Source of the DNA: a virus
DNA: 37,171 nucleotides
Direction: 5' to 3' (one strand)
Virus record (IMG/VR): IMGVR_UViG_3300031521_000191
Coordinates: 1 to 37,171 of that record
The notes under the pieces: model-generated
The model's input: the letters and a program-made list of their open reading frames with translations, nothing else
What the model was told of the DNA's origin: nothing
Database searches by the model: none
In this document: piece after piece, positions 14,076 through 19,752 of the stretch
How positions within the stretch are numbered: the first letter of the stretch is position 1
How the letters are laid out: each line of letters begins with the position of its first letter
Program-made: the position numbers and the translations under genes

Positions 14076-14345
14076 ATGGCAGACGCCCAACACCCTAAAG
14101 CCCACGTTGAAGATCAAGACGATATTGACCTTCCACGAGTTCAACCTATCTCACCTAAGCACGAGGGCATTGACCCATTGACTGAGAGTGACACGATGTA
14201 TCCACGAGACAACACGAAGGCCGACTCTGAGAAGCTTTCTCATAGGGCTGCTCCGGCTCCTGTTGACGAGCCTGAGACGACTGATGAGTTTATTGAGACC
14301 GAGTCTGACGCCGAGCCTACGAAGGGCAAGCGCCGCTTTTTCTAG
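14076..14345 (+). CDS. Hypothetical disordered protein, 89 aa
   Basis: The protein is rich in Asp, Glu, Pro and Thr, has no hydrophobic core, and ends in a basic KGKRRFF tip, so it is probably disordered with a C-terminal binding motif. It has its own promoter (14036-14044) and a CTGGAG box. It opens the rightward arm. A 5-bp ACGCG/CGCGT hairpin follows the stop but lacks a T-run. No family is recognised. Confidence 0.7.
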   Translation: MADAQHPKAHVEDQDDIDLPRVQPISPKHEGIDPLTESDTMYPRDNTKADSEKLSHRAAPAPVDEPETTDEFIETESDAEPTKGKRRFF

Positions 14346-14414
14346 GCAACGCTCGGGACGCGGCACGCGTTCAGAGAATCGAGCTTACTTTATAGAAGCT
14401 TTTGCCGTATGATA

Positions 14415-14513
14415 GAAGAGTGTTGGAGTGGTTTCCAACATGCATATGTCACTGGTCCATTCGGGCGGATCAATCCTTTGGCCTCCTCCTGTCTATCGGG
14501 GGGAGGTTTTATT
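14415..14513 (+). ncRNA. Candidate structured small RNA, about 95 nt
   Basis: A TATGAT box (14408-14413) with TTACTT 17 nt upstream predicts a start near 14420. The transcript would hold a perfect 7-bp hairpin TGTTGGA/TCCAACA (14421-14440), a second GGTCC/GGATC hairpin (14454-14471) and a terminator (14482-14513). The ATGs inside have their GGAG buried in the first stem, and their frame runs through the terminator with no stop. A noncoding RNA is therefore more likely than a gene. No known RNA family is recognised. Confidence 0.5.
14482..14513 (+). terminator. Rho-independent terminator
   Basis: CCTCCTCC (14482-14489) pairs with GGGGGAGG (14499-14506) including one G-T pair, followed by TTTT and ATTA. 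The next promoter begins at 14515. Confidence 0.75.
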
Positions 14514-14514
14514 A

Positions 14515-14523
14515 TGGTATGAT
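14515..14523 (+). promoter_or_regulatory. Extended -10 promoter of 14-codon gene
   Basis: TGGTATGAT follows the preceding terminator at once. The start point should be near 14530. Confidence 0.65.
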
Positions 14524-14554
14524 ACGAGCATCAACCGTAATAGGAGACTTCGCT

Positions 14555-14599
14555 ATGACCGGACCAAAAAAGGGCATGAAGAAAAAGTCAGCTTGCTAG
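14555..14599 (+). CDS. 14-residue cationic peptide MTGPKKGMKKKSAC
   Basis: A TAGGAGA box (14541-14547) lies 7 nt before an ATG that opens 14 codons ending in TAG. The peptide has six lysines and one terminal cysteine. It forms an entire transcription unit of its own, with promoter at 14515-14523 and terminator at 14614-14643. The stop lies within a perfect 12-bp palindrome CTAGTATACTAG (14596-14607). The complete set of signals argues that the peptide, or the small RNA carrying it, is functional. I know of no family for it. Confidence 0.55.
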   Translation: MTGPKKGMKKKSAC

Positions 14600-14613
14600 T
14601 ATACTAGTAGAAG

Positions 14614-14643
14614 ATGCGGCCCTGGCAGTTGGCCGTATTTTTT
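14614..14643 (+). terminator. Rho-independent terminator
   Basis: ATGCGGCC (14614-14621) pairs with GGCCGTAT (14631-14638), loop of 9, then a run of six T. The T-run leads straight into the next promoter. Confidence 0.82.
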
Positions 14644-14644
14644 A

Positions 14645-14653
14645 TGATAGAAT
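14645..14653 (+). promoter_or_regulatory. Extended -10 promoter of 49-codon gene
   Basis: TGATAGAAT begins directly after the T-run of the terminator. Transcription should start near 14660. Confidence 0.6.
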
Positions 14654-14685
14654 AGAGTAGTAAATATAAGCGGGAATCTAATCTA

Positions 14686-14835
14686 ATGGCTACTGTATTT
14701 AGCGGAACCAATATTGAATCCATGAATCGTAAACAGCTTCGTGTGATCGCAAGTAATGTGGGCGTATCAACGCCTGTTATCCACTCGAATTTGACGAGTG
14801 TTGCAACGTTGCTTGCAGCAATCAAAGCGAAGTAG
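14686..14835 (+). CDS. HeH/SAP-like small protein, 49 aa
   Basis: The 49-residue product has the helix-extended-loop-helix pattern of SAP/HeH domains: a first helix MNRKQLRVIASNVGV, a short loop with STPVIHSNLT, and a second helix SVATLLAAIKAK. Such domains bind DNA or RNA in phage and bacterial proteins, usually as parts of larger proteins, whereas here it stands alone. It has its own promoter and terminator (14849-14883). The ribosome site is weak (GGGAA). It may be a small nucleic-acid-binding regulator. Confidence 0.62.
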   Translation: MATVFSGTNIESMNRKQLRVIASNVGVSTPVIHSNLTSVATLLAAIKAK

Positions 14836-14848
14836 TATACTTCATGTC

Positions 14849-14883
14849 AAGAGACTCCGAGCCCACCCCGGCGTCTCTTTTTT
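14849..14883 (+). terminator. Rho-independent terminator
   Basis: AAGAGAC (14849-14855) pairs with GTCTCTT (14873-14879), with an inner CCG/CGG stem, then a run of six T. The next promoter starts two bases later. Confidence 0.82.
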
Positions 14884-14884
14884 A

Positions 14885-14893
14885 TGCTATACT
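14885..14893 (+). promoter_or_regulatory. Extended -10 promoter, leaderless methyltransferase mRNA
   Basis: TGCTATACT is followed by 6 nt and then the ATG of the FkbM gene, so the first transcribed base should be at or next to the A of the start codon. Confidence 0.65.
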
Positions 14894-14899
14894 TTTGAC

Positions 14900-15535
14900 A
14901 TGTATCAAGTAAACACATGGCTCAACCCACTGATTCAGAACTACGAGCGGTACTTTGGCATGACGAAGAAGCCGGTCGTCTGGGAGGTGGGGTCACGAGA
15001 CGGTAAGGACGCGGAGGAGATGGCGAAGCGCATCTTTTCTGGACAACCTGAGTGGTTTTGGACCAATGCGCGCGTCGTTGCGCTCGAGCCAAACCCTGCA
15101 CAGGCCAAGGTTATCCGAGAGAATTACCCCGAAATAGAGGTGTTTGAGATAGCCGCGAGTAACTTCAAGGGATCGGCCCCATTCATGGTCTATCATGGCG
15201 ACGAGGGTGCGGTCGGGTCTAGTTCTTTGCGGCTTGATTGGAAGGAAGACGACCTCGAAGGTCATCAAATCAGTGTCGAGACGGACAAATTGAGCAACCT
15301 CATCGGTGATGAAGAGATCGACATTATGAAAATAGACACCGAGGGTCACTCGATGGAGGTGCTCGAGGGGCTTGGAGACAAACTCACACAGGTCAAGGCG
15401 TATCACATTGAGACGGAGAAGTGGACCGACTCGAACATCAAGGTCAAGGCGTATATGATGAGCCACGGCTATACACTCGTCGATGAGACGGAGCAATATG
15501 GCGGGATGCCCGACCAAGTGTGGGTCAGGGCTTAG
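14900..15535 (+). CDS. FkbM-family SAM-dependent methyltransferase
   Basis: The 211-residue product shows the FkbM pattern: motif I VWEVGSRDG at 27-35, ALEPNPAQ at 61-68, an EIAASNFKG segment near 83, and DIMKIDTEGHSMEVLEGLG in the second half. FkbM enzymes O-methylate sugars or other small acceptors with S-adenosylmethionine. The ATG at 14900 is preferred over an upstream frame because a terminator and then a promoter lie just before it, making the mRNA leaderless. It ends 11 nt inside the convergent beta-propeller gene. Together they suggest modification of a glycan on the virion or host. Confidence 0.9.
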   Translation: MYQVNTWLNPLIQNYERYFGMTKKPVVWEVGSRDGKDAEEMAKRIFSGQPEWFWTNARVVALEPNPAQAKVIRENYPEIEVFEIAASNFKGSAPFMVYHGDEGAVGSSSLRLDWKEDDLEGHQISVETDKLSNLIGDEEIDIMKIDTEGHSMEVLEGLGDKLTQVKAYHIETEKWTDSNIKVKAYMMSHGYTLVDETEQYGGMPDQVWVRA

Positions 15536-16517
15536 AGTTATAGTGGGTGCTCGGCAGCTCGACGCGGCTTGGAGTCTCGTCCCAGCGCCATGCGTACCAA
15601 GTTGTATCTGAATAGGGCGACCATTTGAGTAGGTCGATAGGGACTTTGCAGATGCCGGTCAATTCGTCCTTAACGCCCAGTCCGATGATCAATTCTTCGC
15701 CCTCTTTACCCTTAGACCAGAGGAGTCCCGAGGCAAATTCGATCGTTTCTTTGAGTTGTTCGCGCCATCCCACATTGAAGTGGAAGAACTGGCTGTGCTC
15801 AAGTAGGGTCCCATCTTTGCCCCATTTGAGGGCGATTTGAGCGTAGGTCCGCTCACCAAGGACGCTTACGACGGCGTGTCCTATCGATATGTAGACGTCT
15901 TCGTAGGGGAGAAGTATCGTCCCGTTATGGATGAATAGGTCATTATCTTCGCCGATCACCACACCATCCTTGTAGATTTGAGTCGGCGAGTATATGAAGT
16001 CGAATACGTCATTTGGCTGCTCGGTTGGCGACCAGTTTTTCTCCGCGTGACCGAACGGCCGGCCGAAGTCTTTGAGGAGCGTGAATGTTCCCGCTTCGTG
16101 GTCGATCAGTATCTCTGCGAGGCGCAGTTTGTACTGACCACCTTCGACAGGGATGATGACACCGATGCCGTGCAGCCCATCTTCGCGCCAGAACAGGCGG
16201 ATATCTTCGATTCCCCACTGGAATCCGAGGTATTCTTTCTTCGCTTTGATGAGTTTGAGATCTTTGATCTCGAGTGTGTCTTCGTCGAGAATGCCGACAT
16301 GAAGGAAGTTTTCATACCCGAGTGGGTGGGTAATACCGAACTTCTCGAGGTAGTTGGTGATACACGACCTGATGGAGATGAACACCGTACCGTTAGGATC
16401 GCGCGCAAGTCCAGGGTTATAATGGACCTCGCCGATTTCTGCGTTGATTTCTAGTATCTTGGTTTCGACGTCCAACTTCGTGAGCAGTCCGTCTTTTACT
16501 AATGTGTTTACGCTCAT
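15525..16517 (-). CDS. Five-bladed beta-propeller glycoside-active protein (GH130/GH43-like)
   Basis: This 330-residue protein has the repeated beta-strand pattern of GH130/GH43-like propellers: NPGLARDPNG at 34-43, WGIEDIRLFW at 101-110, and EKNWSPTEQPNDVFDFIYS at 159-177. The GxEDxR and EKNW-P signatures occur in GH130-type mannoside phosphorylases and related putative glycosyl-active proteins. No signal peptide is seen, so it acts in the cell or in virions. It is convergent with the FkbM gene and divergent from 16566, and has its own promoter 8 nt before the ATG. Exact substrate and activity are unknown. Confidence 0.7.
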   Translation of the reverse strand: MSVNTLVKDGLLTKLDVETKILEINAEIGEVHYNPGLARDPNGTVFISIRSCITNYLEKFGITHPLGYENFLHVGILDEDTLEIKDLKLIKAKKEYLGFQWGIEDIRLFWREDGLHGIGVIIPVEGGQYKLRLAEILIDHEAGTFTLLKDFGRPFGHAEKNWSPTEQPNDVFDFIYSPTQIYKDGVVIGEDNDLFIHNGTILLPYEDVYISIGHAVVSVLGERTYAQIALKWGKDGTLLEHSQFFHFNVGWREQLKETIEFASGLLWSKGKEGEELIIGLGVKDELTGICKVPIDLLKWSPYSDTTWYAWRWDETPSRVELPSTHYNSKP

Positions 16518-16518
16518 A

Positions 16519-16527
16519 TGCTACAAT
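16519..16527 (+). promoter_or_regulatory. Extended -10 promoter, rightward
   Basis: TGCTACAAT predicts a start near 16534. The transcript has a 32-nt leader with AAAGGAG before the ATG at 16566. It shares bases 16526-16527 with the opposite promoter. Confidence 0.65.
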
Positions 16528-16534
16528 GATATCA
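16526..16534 (-). promoter_or_regulatory. Extended -10 promoter, leftward
   Basis: On the minus strand TGATATCAT ends 8 nt before the ATG at 16517, giving a leader of at most one or two bases for the propeller gene. It interlocks with the rightward box. Confidence 0.55.
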
Positions 16535-16565
16535 CAAAGTAATTCATCAAAGGAGTGCCCAAACC

Positions 16566-17111
16566 ATGAACGCAACATATCTTGCCAAAACCCTCAAAAC
16601 CGAGTCTCTCGCGGAGCTATACGCGAACATGGACCTTCCACCACTTGATGCCAACCTCGCTATCTGGGACGCCATCGATCGTGGCGAGCTTGAGGTAGAC
16701 GAGGGCGCGGAGACTATTAAGATTCTCAAAGATGTTGACCCTAGTTCTGACGATGACCTACGCAATAAGCTTATCCGCACCATGCAGCACTACGCCAAGA
16801 GCGAGATCAATATCAATCGAGGCCGCTTGAATCCTTCGATAAAAGACCCGATGACCGGCAAGGGCTATCTCTGGCACGAGTATCTCATGGCGGTCCAGCA
16901 CCTCCTTGATGACGGCACTATTGAAGAGCGTGTCGTGGACGTTCCCGAGGGTCGCAAGATGTTTACCAAGAAGAATGGCAAGCAGAAAGAAAGGGTCGCG
17001 CGACCAGCCCATAAGTTCGCTTTCCTCTGTCTTACAGAGAACAGCGCGGTCAATGATGAATGGAACGCGCGCGAGATAAATAAATGGATTGCGCAATTCG
17101 ATAAAAGCTAG
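16566..17111 (+). CDS. Hypothetical protein with winged-helix-like C-terminal part, 181 aa
   Basis: The N-terminal third is acidic and helical (LAELYANMDLPPLDANLAIWDAI). The C-terminal part (LWHEYLMAVQHLLDDGTIEER, a basic loop, then KFAFLCL) has the order of a winged helix with a basic wing. This might be a DNA-binding regulator or a packaging factor such as a small terminase, but neither is established. It has its own promoter, an AAAGGAG box and a terminator (17157-17191), so it is expressed alone. Confidence 0.7.
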   Translation: MNATYLAKTLKTESLAELYANMDLPPLDANLAIWDAIDRGELEVDEGAETIKILKDVDPSSDDDLRNKLIRTMQHYAKSEININRGRLNPSIKDPMTGKGYLWHEYLMAVQHLLDDGTIEERVVDVPEGRKMFTKKNGKQKERVARPAHKFAFLCLTENSAVNDEWNAREINKWIAQFDKS

Positions 17112-17156
17112 TAGAATGAAGGTGGTGTAAAAAACCATTTTTGTCTTCTGTCGAAC

Positions 17157-17191
17157 GGCCTCGGGGTAAAATCCGGGGCCAATCTTTTTTT
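17157..17191 (+). terminator. Rho-independent terminator
   Basis: GGCCTCGG (17157-17164) pairs with CCGGGGCC (17173-17180), loop of 8, then AATC and a run of seven or eight T. It is a strong terminator that isolates the virion operon from upstream genes. Confidence 0.88.
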
Positions 17192-17212
17192 GTGTATATT
17201 TGATGCCAGTAA

Positions 17213-17221
17213 TGCTATAAT
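17213..17221 (+). promoter_or_regulatory. Extended -10 promoter, leaderless virion protein mRNA
   Basis: TGCTATAAT, the perfect extended -10, ends 6 nt before the ATG at 17228. The mRNA should begin at the start codon. No Shine-Dalgarno is present, as expected for a leaderless gene. Confidence 0.75.
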
Positions 17222-17227
17222 TCACTT

Positions 17228-18355
17228 ATGAACGTAGCCGCAGATAAACAAAACTTGACACCCCTTAGATATTTTGATAATGGAGACGGTACGCTGTCTC
17301 CTGTTATAATCGTGGACAATGCGAGTAGCCCAGGATCGACAACGACTGAGATTACAAACGACGAGGGTAATCCCATTCCCGTGAGTGGGACTGTGACGAT
17401 TACCAATCCTACCGCTAACCCCGAGACAGGCCTCGCTAAAGATGCTTCGCTTACTACCATTGATAGTCATCTCCCAATGGGCGCTAATGTTCCTAGTGCC
17501 TCTCGTTCAGTGACGCTTCCTAATGATGTAACCGTGAGCGGTGGACAGATTGCATCCGGCTCTGGCGTACTTAACCTTGATCTCATTACTGGGACTGGGA
17601 GTGGATGGTTTGATGCTTCAAATTATCACTCTGTCTCAATTCAGGTTCAGACTGGAGCGGGCATTTCGGCTGGAGTTATTTCATTCGAGCAAACCAATAA
17701 CACAACGGCTTCTCCGAATGGTAGCATTCTTCAGATGTTTGACACTACCTCACAGGTGAGTAACCCCCTCAGTACCCTCACTGTAGCGGCTTCAACTACA
17801 AGGTTTTTTGGCACATCAGTTCTCGCAAGATACATACGAGTGCGCATCTCAACAGCAGTTGCGGGCGGAACAATTCAGGCTACCGCTGCCTTTAGCCAGC
17901 TCCCATTCGCTAATCCAGTGTTGACAGTTCAACAGGCTACGGCCGCAAACCTTAGCGTTACCGCATCAGGATCACTCACGAGTGCTGGTACAACGACGAA
18001 CACTCCCGCCAGCTCAACGACTACCGGGTCATTTCTAGCATCTGCTGCGACAACAAATGCGACGACACTTAAAGCTGGCGCGGGAACATTGTATAGCGTT
18101 ACGGTAACTAATATTGGCGCCGCTGTCTGTTTTCTGAAACTATTTAACAAGGCTTCGAATCCGACACTGGGAACCGATGCACCCGTCGCTACGATAGCCA
18201 TACCAGCGTCAGGTGTCCCCGTGACCGTAGCTATCGGAGCATTAGGCCAACGATTTGCTACTGGTATTGCATATGCGATTACGAACCTCATCGCTGATAA
18301 CGATACTACGGCTGTCGTTGCTTCTCAAGTAAAAGTAATGTGGTCATACATCTAA
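17228..18355 (+). CDS. Virion surface or decoration-type protein
   Basis: This 375-residue protein is rich in Thr, Ser, Ala and Val and is mostly beta-structure. The last 100 residues (LKAGAGTLYSVTVTNIGA, then FLKLFNKASNPTLGTDAPV, then FATGIAYAITN) match a domain often met at the end of virion proteins in unrelated phages, usually a decoration or fibre-associated domain. The N-terminal part resembles phage beta-sandwich adaptors. It opens the late operon with a leaderless promoter. Its exact place in the particle is unknown. Confidence 0.75.
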   Translation: MNVAADKQNLTPLRYFDNGDGTLSPVIIVDNASSPGSTTTEITNDEGNPIPVSGTVTITNPTANPETGLAKDASLTTIDSHLPMGANVPSASRSVTLPNDVTVSGGQIASGSGVLNLDLITGTGSGWFDASNYHSVSIQVQTGAGISAGVISFEQTNNTTASPNGSILQMFDTTSQVSNPLSTLTVAASTTRFFGTSVLARYIRVRISTAVAGGTIQATAAFSQLPFANPVLTVQQATAANLSVTASGSLTSAGTTTNTPASSTTTGSFLASAATTNATTLKAGAGTLYSVTVTNIGAAVCFLKLFNKASNPTLGTDAPVATIAIPASGVPVTVAIGALGQRFATGIAYAITNLIADNDTTAVVASQVKVMWSYI

Positions 18356-18363
18356 GGAGGCAT

Positions 18364-18645
18364 ATGACGATTGATCTACTAACCCAAGATAAAGATACCG
18401 GCTACGCTGAGATTGAGCTTCACTTGAATGTGCACGGAGAAATTCAGCATTTTCGTCAAAACGTCATGCTTCCCGTGAATGATGATGCGAAAATGCGCAG
18501 TATTCTCAAGAGCTACGGTGAAGAATATGAAGCAAGCCTCAATAATGTCGTGATCGACACTCCACTAGTTGAAGATGTCACGGCAGACCCATCGCTAGGA
18601 ACCCGGCTCAAAGAAGTCGGCCAAGCAATAAAAAGAATTTTCTAG
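18364..18645 (+). CDS. Hypothetical late protein, 93 aa
   Basis: The ATG at 18364 has an AAGGAGG box ending 3 nt before it, a short gap; an in-frame GTG at 18340 lies inside the upstream gene. The product is alpha/beta with a helical basic end (RLKEVGQAIKRIF). No family is recognised. It lies 8 nt behind the decoration-type protein and may be its partner. Confidence 0.68.
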   Translation: MTIDLLTQDKDTGYAEIELHLNVHGEIQHFRQNVMLPVNDDAKMRSILKSYGEEYEASLNNVVIDTPLVEDVTADPSLGTRLKEVGQAIKRIF

Positions 18646-18679
18646 CACTCGCAAAACTAGGGTTGATTTTTACTGTTTG

Positions 18680-18688
18680 TGCTAAAAT
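18680..18688 (+). promoter_or_regulatory. Extended -10 promoter of internal virion genes
   Basis: TGCTAAAAT predicts a start at or near 18695. There a 5-codon ATG frame occurs by the same 6-nt spacing as the leaderless genes, but the real gene begins at 18729 with GAAAGAAGAG upstream. Confidence 0.6.
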
Positions 18689-18728
18689 ACAAGTATGAAT
18701 TTAATACTTTGATGAAAGAAGAGTAATT

Positions 18729-19748
18729 ATGGCAATCAATCCAATGCAAGCGGGAAGTATCGTACAGAACGGCATCAATGACGCCGCTTCGAAGCAAGAA
18801 GCCGCAAACTTCATTCTTAAAAACCCAGCCCTCTACGGACAGGGCGATATATCGGCGGCTCAGGCTGTTCTTAGCGGTGGTACGGGCAACACTGTTCTCG
18901 ACACCCCAGACGCGTCTACTACTGTAGCTACTACAGCCCCAACTGGGGGAAAGACATACGCTCCACTTAATACTGGAGCTGTCAATAATACTCAGATAGC
19001 TATAGACCAGCTACCAAGCATTCTTCAGGCCGCTCTTGAGGCAGAACGCCAGAGCCACGATAATACCATCGGCAATTTCAACGCCGCAGAAGGTCAGCAA
19101 CGCGAGACTTACGGTAAATCTACTGATACGAATCAAATGAATTACGATGCTAATTTCATGGACTCAGTTCGAGCCGGGATCAAAGGCTTTGGCGGGTTGC
19201 TTAACATGTTACGTGGTACTGGCGCCGCTGGCGGTACTGCCGAAGACCAGGTGCGAGATGTGGTCGGTGGCGTAACCTCTAACGACATTCGTAATGGTGC
19301 AGATACGCAGCAAGCAAATCAGGGTCAGCTCGATTCCTCTTTCGGAACGTTCCTTACCGACCTGAAGGGCAAGCGTCAAGTTGCTGAAGATACGTTCACG
19401 AATAATAATCGCGCGATTCAACGAGACAACGGTACGCAGATGCAAGACCTGCTCACTAAAATGGCCGGATATTACGGTGATGCTGGTGACACTACTCGTG
19501 CAAATGACTTCATGGGACGCGCTGGAGCTCTAACACCCGCTATTGCAGGTAACACCAAAACGGCCGTGAGCGCATACGACACGACTCCCGTTGCAGTCCA
19601 GGCGCCACAACTTACCGCATTTGCGGCCCCAACTCAGCCTAATGTAGCCTCAGTCCCTCAAGATGGACAAGTTGGTTCAGGCATATTCACTATGAATCGA
19701 AGAAAGACTCAGGACACGACTCCAATAGCGCTACCAGTAGGGGCATAA
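18729..19748 (+). CDS. Internal virion / injected protein, 339 aa
   Basis: This alanine-, glutamine- and glycine-rich protein has a long helical centre and a Pro/Gln-rich end. It lacks enzymatic motifs. Its place directly before the giant internal protein and upstream of tail and portal genes is that of podovirus internal core proteins (T7 gp14/15 position). The ATG has a purine-rich ribosome site, and its mRNA probably starts near 18695. The call rests on position and composition. Confidence 0.62.
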   Translation: MAINPMQAGSIVQNGINDAASKQEAANFILKNPALYGQGDISAAQAVLSGGTGNTVLDTPDASTTVATTAPTGGKTYAPLNTGAVNNTQIAIDQLPSILQAALEAERQSHDNTIGNFNAAEGQQRETYGKSTDTNQMNYDANFMDSVRAGIKGFGGLLNMLRGTGAAGGTAEDQVRDVVGGVTSNDIRNGADTQQANQGQLDSSFGTFLTDLKGKRQVAEDTFTNNNRAIQRDNGTQMQDLLTKMAGYYGDAGDTTRANDFMGRAGALTPAIAGNTKTAVSAYDTTPVAVQAPQLTAFAAPTQPNVASVPQDGQVGSGIFTMNRRKTQDTTPIALPVGA

Positions 19749-19752
19749 CCTA

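Noticed and set aside
14440-14613. Frame starting MHMSLVHSGG in the RNA candidate
   Set aside because: It runs through two terminators/promoters without a stop in its own transcript, and its only GGAG is inside a stable stem.
17112-17156. TAGAAT box after the 16566 gene and a possible short RNA up to the terminator
   Set aside because: The TG of the extended box is absent, and the remaining sequence is explained as the 3' end of the upstream gene's transcript.
18695-18712. Five-codon ATG frame exactly 6 nt after the TGCTAAAAT box
   Set aside because: The spacing matches leaderless genes, but five codons are more likely the chance sequence at the transcription start of the 18729 gene.
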